The translations under genes were made by a program, and so were the position numbers. From positions 6,153,501-6,217,500 of the forward strand of contig NC_087245.1 in assembly GCF_037042905.1 (NCBI RefSeq): 64,000 bases of DNA, written 5' to 3'. How positions within the stretch are numbered: the stretch's first letter is position 1; each line of letters begins with the position of its first letter. The notes below the pieces were generated by a model. That model ran no database searches. It was not told where the DNA came from and worked only from the letters and a program-made list of their open reading frames with translations. This document shows positions 63,479 through 64,000 of this stretch, in pieces. The DNA comes from Lytechinus pictus (Eukaryota; Echinodermata; Echinoidea; Temnopleuroida; Toxopneustidae).

Positions 63479-63572
63479 ACAAGTGGAATGCCTCTGGCCG
63501 TCTCACCTGCATCACGCGATTCAATATAGCAGCAGTGCTGATTTTGAAAACTACTATAACTCGCACAAGATA
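63479..63572 (+). repeat. truncated left end of the GTCTCACCTGCA element family
   Basis: It begins ACAAGTGGAATGCCTCTGGC like the element at 60101 and keeps the text to ACTATAACTCGCACAAGATA, then stops without the internal repeats. Confidence 0.65.
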
Positions 63573-64000
63573 ATAAACCATAAATGTCCAGAAATTCGTT
63601 TTTGAGTCTTGTGATCTTGTAATGGGATGAGAGAAGCCTGTGTGTGATGCCGCGATGTTTGATCTAATTTTTAAGTTTGACCATGTTTCACCTTGAATTT
63701 TTATTCATTTCTAAAAAAATTTAGTTTTCCAACAATTTTTTGATTATATTTAAAAAACCAAAAATATAAAGATTTTTGGGGTTAAAAGTTTTTTCTTTCT
63801 TTCATTTTCTTTGCTTTTTATCCTTCTTTCTTCATCCTTCTGTCCTTCCTGCTATCATACTAATTATTTATAATCACATAATAAATTTCATTATTTGTAA
63901 AATAAGAATTTGTATCTAAATTGTTCTTCAAAATGGCATCGCTAACCGGATGTACGTCATACATAAGCGATTCAAGGCATTGTATTTGCGTTGTGTACAT

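Overview
The window is intron-rich, AT-rich animal DNA full of short inverted-repeat elements, tRNA-derived SINEs and microsatellites. Ectodomains built from CUB, SRCR and Sushi modules, H3-like amine receptors, NACHT-WD40 (STAND) genes and dense fold-back elements suggest a marine deuterostome, most likely an echinoderm such as a sea urchin. That assignment is inference; nothing in the sequence names the species.

Layout. At 1-358 (-) there may be the 5' end of an unrecognised gene. At 2.3-9.9 kb (-) an eight-exon gene encodes a type I membrane receptor: signal peptide, CUB, SRCR, WSC-like, Sushi, one transmembrane helix and a 380-residue tail with an SH3 ligand and several YxxI/L-type tyrosines. 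At 13.7-14.9 kb (-) lies an intronless class A GPCR with histamine H3/H4-type binding residues. From 15 to 23 kb I see only repeats, including a 412-bp tandem duplication. Each full unit of it carries a complete tRNA-like cloverleaf with anticodon UCA and a Pol III terminator.

The right two thirds hold two full-length NWD1-like genes placed tail to tail. Copy A is at 23.3-35.3 kb (+, 12 exons, about 1644 aa). Copy B is at 60.1-43.2 kb (-, 13 exons, about 1708 aa). I rebuilt both exon by exon from splice signals and reading phase. Eight of the first twelve exon pairs have identical lengths. Both proteins have an N-terminal DUF4062-like domain, a NACHT NTPase and a long WD40 array. They are probably STAND-type scaffolds or sensors, and the tandem inverted pair arose by duplication.

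The most striking structure is the minisatellite at 40.4-43.3 kb, between the two genes. Its 117/118-bp unit is a degenerate copy of the last codons, stop codon and start of the 3' UTR of copy B, repeated about 18 times in dimeric and trimeric higher-order patterns. A TTAA-flanked element interrupts it. Other mobile DNA includes a 5'-truncated Penelope-like element with a GIY-YIG domain (55.7-57.2 kb), an 839-bp terminal-inverted-repeat element with a 9-bp target duplication (61.4-62.3 kb), two copies of a 580-bp TTAA fold-back element (one nested in another element), and several SINEs.
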